A stretch of DNA of 64,000 nt from Dyadobacter sp. NIV53 (GTDB lineage: Bacteria; Bacteroidota; Bacteroidia; Cytophagales; Spirosomataceae), in contig NZ_CP081299.1 of NCBI RefSeq assembly GCF_019711195.1, positions 868,001-932,000 of the forward strand, given 5' to 3'. The position numbers and the translations under genes were made by a program. Numbering within the stretch: the first letter of the stretch is position 1; every line of letters starts with the position of its first letter. The notes beneath the pieces were generated by a model. It was not told the origin of the DNA. It was given only the letters and a program-made list of their open reading frames with translations, and made no database searches. Below are positions 60,603 to 64,000 of this stretch, piece by piece.

Positions 60603-63600
60603 ATGAAAAAACTTCTGTTTTTTTTAGCCGTTTTGGTTATGCCTTGCATACTTACGGCTCAGCAAATCGAACTGGTTAAAGACATTAATGTATCACCAAC
60701 GGGTTTCGGGCTTTCCTTTCGCGGACAAGCGGTAGCCAACAATATGCTCTTCATGATTGCGGGTGACAACACGAATGGGTTTCAACTCTGGCGGAGTGAC
60801 GGAACCAATGAAGGCACGATCCGATTGACCGACAACTATCAGCTAAATAATACCTCTGACCCCTCCTATCTGACCAGTGCCGGAACCTATGTATGTTTCA
60901 GGATGGTAGTGGATAACGAAAACTGGCTGTTCCGAAGTGATGGTACAAAAGAAGGTACCTATCCGATCCATAAAATTGCCTTTTCCAGTTCGGAATACTG
61001 GTGGGATATGGCAAATGTAAACGGAACTATATTTTTTTCCAGTGCTGGGGAACCGAACGGGCGGCAGCTTTGGAAAACAGACGGAACAAACGAAGGGACA
61101 GTTCTGGTAAAGGATTTTGGTGTTTCCACCACTGGTGAATCCGGCCCTCTTGAATTTTTTGACTTCAATGGAAAACTTTCTTTTGTTATACGCGACGAAG
61201 AAAATTATTCACCGGCTGTTTTGTGGGAAAGTGACGGAACCGAAGCAGGGACCGTCCCAGGGCCAGCTTTGACCAGAGGCATACTTCAAAGGGCTGTACT
61301 TGGTGGCTACATGTATTTTCCCGAAGAAGGCAGCCTTTACAGAACCGACGGAAAAACCATTACAATTGTCAAAGATGGTTTTTATTGGCTTCGAGGGCCT
61401 TTTGTTGTGGGGCAGACTATTTACTTTTCAGCAAATCACGAAGAAAGCGGCGAAGAGCTCTGGAAGTCTGATGGTACAGCGGAAGGTACTGTGTTGGTAA
61501 AGGATATTTATCAGGGAACAAAAGACTCGGACCCCACTGCTTTTGCAAATGTAGCCGGAACACTATTTTTCAAAGCGCAATCCCCGTCAGGATGGCGGTT
61601 ATGGAAAAGCGATGGAAGTGAGCCCGGAACTGTTCAGGTCAGCGATATTGAAGTGAGCAGATATACTTTCGCAGGCCAGAATGATCTGGTCGCAGTAGGT
61701 AACCAGATCGTGTTTCCGGCTGGACCTGAATCCAACGAATTATGGAAATCGGATGGAACAGAAGGCGGGACGCAGAGACTGGCGCCCTTCAGGGTTGAGG
61801 TTGAAGGCCGGGTTGGCAATGAAGTCTTTTTTATTGGAAATGGAAGCAACGGTGAAAATCTGTACAAAACCGACATGACCATTTCAGGAACAAAGGCAAT
61901 TACCAGCAAGAGCTCAACTGCGAGTTCTTCACCTCAGAATTTAACCGATGTGAACGGTACAGCATATTTTATCACCGTTTCAAAAGATAGCGAATATGAC
62001 CTTTGGAAGAGTGACGGCACAGAAGGCGGAACTTTCAAATTACAAGGCCCATCAATTTCATACGAATATTCTCCTCCCGAATACCTTACCAACGTAAACG
62101 CAACGCTGTTTTATGTGAAGAACAGTGACGAGCTCTGGAAAAGTAATGGTACAGAAAAAGGGACCGAACAGATTCCAATCGAAGAGGAACCAAATTATGG
62201 CGGTGCAATCAGCGAACTGATTCCGGTAAACGAAACACTATTTTTCCAGCGGAGCAATAATATCTGGAAAACGGACGGGACTAAGGCTGGAACAGTTCCC
62301 ATTGCCGGCAAAGGGTCAGCAGGTTTTGGGGCGGTGGCAGGCCTGACCAATGCAAACGGTACGCTGTTTTTTGGATCTAATGATTTCACTTCCGAAACAA
62401 TGGACCTTTGGAAATCAAACGGAACTCCCGAAGGAACTACCGTGATCGGTACATTTGAACAAAATTACCAGTTCAGTCCGGTTGCATTCAAAGGCGAACT
62501 TTACTTCGGTGCAAGAGATGGCGTCAACAGCGTGGAGCTTTGGAAAAGCAATGGTACAGTGGAAGGCACAAAAGTCGTGCGTGACGTAACTTCCAGTCGC
62601 GGAGATTTTCTTTATAAGTCTGAAACGATCGCCGCCTCTGGAAATTTTCTGTACTATATAACTAACGATACTACTGGTTATCCACTGGTCAGGACGGACG
62701 GAACGGCTGGCGGTACATCGTTGATCAAGAACTTATTTCCCGGCGGGCATCTGGAAAGGTGCAGGCTATACGCAGCCATGGGCCTGGTTTACTTCACGTT
62801 ATATAATCCTGACACCAACCAGGATCTACTATGGAGAACGGATGGTACTACTGGCGGTACATTCCAGCTTGCTTCATTTGATGCATACGTACCGAAAGAT
62901 TCATATGAGGAACAAACTACCATTCGTATAAAGGAGGAACTGAATGGCAAACTTTTGTTTGTACCATATAATAAGGAAACCGGGGATCAGTTATGGGTGA
63001 CGGACGGAACACCGGTAGGTACCAAAATGCTCACAACTATGGGCCGTACACCCGCAAGATTCACCCTTTCACCTTCGGTTAAGTTTGGAAATCTTTTTTA
63101 CTTCTCCATGTATGACCAGGACAACGGTGTTGAACTCTGGCAAAGTGACGGAACGGAAGCGGGTACGCACATAATTACGGATTTTAATCCCGATGGAAAT
63201 ACAGCATTTTATGAAATGGCAGTGATCGGAAATAAATTGTTTTTGGCTGCTGATAACGGTAAATCCGGCAATGAGCTCTATAAATACGTTCCATCTGCGA
63301 AAGAGGATGTGGTCATTTCTCCTGTTGCAGATGCTTATGTGCGCAATGTGCCACTGGAGACAAACAATTTTGGAACTGAGCCGGAGTTGGGTATTAAAGC
63401 GAGCAGCCTTCCCAGTTATCAGCGAAAAACTTACCTGAAATTCCCGCTCAGTAGCGTCAATGATTTCACTTCGGCCAAACTCAGGATTTATGGTCATAAT
63501 CTAGAAAACAATATAAATGTTATCCTCGCAGCAACAGGAGTAGAAAACGACAGCTGGACCGAAACAGGTATTAACTGGCTAAATGCACCTTCCGGAAACG

Positions 63601-64000
63601 GCCCGGTCCTTGACTCGGTTACCGTCAACAGCCAGTTAAGTTATTATGAACTCGATGTGACTGACTTTGTCAAAACCCAGCTTGATGGGGATAAAACCGC
63701 CAGTTTCCTTCTGACTAATCCAACCAGCCAGAACATCCGTCTTTTCTTCAACAGCCGTGAAAATGCAGCCAATCCACCTCAGCTTGTACTTGTAAACCAG
63801 ACCGGCCAGGCGGCAAGAATAGCAGCAATGACAACACCGGTCAGAAAGAGGTCTAATAATATATCTGTCATTTATCCCAACCCAGTACGGGACCGTTTCT
63901 CCATACAGGTATCGGATCTTCACAAAGGGCCAACGCAGCTAATGCTGACCAATATGAGCGGAAAAACATTATTTATAAATCCGGCATTGCTCAAAAATAA
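60603..64000 (+). CDS. Large ELR-repeat/DNRLRE surface protein with type IX tail, 3' end uncertain
   Basis: A frame open from the ATG at 60603 to the window edge, at least 1132 codons. MKKLLFFLAVLVMPCILTA is a signal peptide. More than ten repeats follow of the form ELWKSDGTEEGTVLVKDI (for example FQLWRSDGTNEGT, LWKSDGTAEGTVLVKDI, LWKSNGTVEGTKVVRDV), the ELR or hyalin-type beta-propeller repeat. Then comes a DNRLRE/CBM96-like domain (VISPVADAYVRNVPLETNN, SWTETGINWLNAPSG) and the start of a type IX sorting domain (VIYPNPVRDRFSIQVSDL). The reading has no stop to base 64000, so the last residues lie beyond. Likely a secreted or surface-exposed adhesive protein. Confidence 0.9.
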   Translation, partial: MKKLLFFLAVLVMPCILTAQQIELVKDINVSPTGFGLSFRGQAVANNMLFMIAGDNTNGFQLWRSDGTNEGTIRLTDNYQLNNTSDPSYLTSAGTYVCFRMVVDNENWLFRSDGTKEGTYPIHKIAFSSSEYWWDMANVNGTIFFSSAGEPNGRQLWKTDGTNEGTVLVKDFGVSTTGESGPLEFFDFNGKLSFVIRDEENYSPAVLWESDGTEAGTVPGPALTRGILQRAVLGGYMYFPEEGSLYRTDGKTITIVKDGFYWLRGPFVVGQTIYFSANHEESGEELWKSDGTAEGTVLVKDIYQGTKDSDPTAFANVAGTLFFKAQSPSGWRLWKSDGSEPGTVQVSDIEVSRYTFAGQNDLVAVGNQIVFPAGPESNELWKSDGTEGGTQRLAPFRVEVEGRVGNEVFFIGNGSNGENLYKTDMTISGTKAITSKSSTASSSPQNLTDVNGTAYFITVSKDSEYDLWKSDGTEGGTFKLQGPSISYEYSPPEYLTNVNATLFYVKNSDELWKSNGTEKGTEQIPIEEEPNYGGAISELIPVNETLFFQRSNNIWKTDGTKAGTVPIAGKGSAGFGAVAGLTNANGTLFFGSNDFTSETMDLWKSNGTPEGTTVIGTFEQNYQFSPVAFKGELYFGARDGVNSVELWKSNGTVEGTKVVRDVTSSRGDFLYKSETIAASGNFLYYITNDTTGYPLVRTDGTAGGTSLIKNLFPGGHLERCRLYAAMGLVYFTLYNPDTNQDLLWRTDGTTGGTFQLASFDAYVPKDSYEEQTTIRIKEELNGKLLFVPYNKETGDQLWVTDGTPVGTKMLTTMGRTPARFTLSPSVKFGNLFYFSMYDQDNGVELWQSDGTEAGTHIITDFNPDGNTAFYEMAVIGNKLFLAADNGKSGNELYKYVPSAKEDVVISPVADAYVRNVPLETNNFGTEPELGIKASSLPSYQRKTYLKFPLSSVNDFTSAKLRIYGHNLENNINVILAATGVENDSWTETGINWLNAPSGNGPVLDSVTVNSQLSYYELDVTDFVKTQLDGDKTASFLLTNPTSQNIRLFFNSRENAANPPQLVLVNQTGQAARIAAMTTPVRKRSNNISVIYPNPVRDRFSIQVSDLHKGPTQLMLTNMSGKTLFINPALLKN

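Noticed and set aside
1..64000. Search for rRNA, tRNA, riboswitches and CRISPR
   Set aside because: No cloverleaf, rRNA segment or regularly spaced repeat was recognised by eye; a covariance-model search would be decisive.

Overview
The window looks like chromosome of a Bacteroidota bacterium of the order Cytophagales, most likely a Dyadobacter-like member of the Spirosomaceae. This is inferred from type IX secretion C-terminal sorting domains on surface proteins, AT-leaning codon use, near-absence of Shine-Dalgarno signals, DUF2490, ELR-repeat, 7TM-DISM kinase/LytTR and GxxExxY families, and an RND pump with a NodT-type outer-membrane factor. No rRNA, tRNA or CRISPR array was recognised.

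Layout. 0-2.6 kb: tandem SDR oxidoreductases, an F420-type NADP reductase and a decayed SDR. 2.9-5.8 kb: a chromate locus with a ChrB-AraC fusion regulator, ChrA and a DUF2490 outer-membrane protein. 6-10.4 kb: Crp-type regulators (one broken), a DUF308 membrane protein, a SnoaL-like protein and an IS982-type insertion. 10.8-15.6 kb: secreted SGNH/esterase proteins, one with an altered active site and one frameshifted, plus a lipoprotein. 15.8-20.9 kb: IS3- and IS5-type elements among decayed genes, an acyltransferase and an interspersed hairpin repeat. 20.9-29.8 kb: amidohydrolase, AraC regulator, KatG, an azoreductase/HxlR divergon, MsrA and a glyoxalase. 29.8-35.4 kb: a decayed HigBA module, an SDR, an AraC regulator and a LytTR two-component system. 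36.3-40.3 kb: a tight four-gene operon (lipoprotein, phospholipase-C-like phosphoesterase, Bor-like lipoprotein, FAD-linked oxidase). 40-44.6 kb: a type-IX cargo protein, a lone ExbD, a micro-operon and a broken GxxExxY gene among repeats. 44.6-50.5 kb: a complete RND efflux operon. 51.4-56.7 kb: an ankyrin / DUF2271 / PepSY-flavoreductase operon facing apbE, read as an extracytosolic flavin-based electron-transfer system. 57-64 kb: OmpA-like protein (frameshifted), two unknown genes, an EEP-family phosphatase and a large ELR-repeat/DNRLRE surface protein that runs off the window.

Themes. Oxidative and electrophile stress (KatG, MsrA, AzoR, chromate, glyoxalase, RND efflux) dominates, with metal and flavin redox chemistry at the right end. 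Many genes carry one or more frame breaks, several in homopolymers (crp, the kinase, the OmpA gene, the esterase signal peptide); either the locus is decaying or the sequence has residual indel errors. Other breaks (SDR deletion, HigB 5-bp duplication, 16-nt insertion in the GxxExxY gene, Trp-to-stop in HxlR) look like real mutations.
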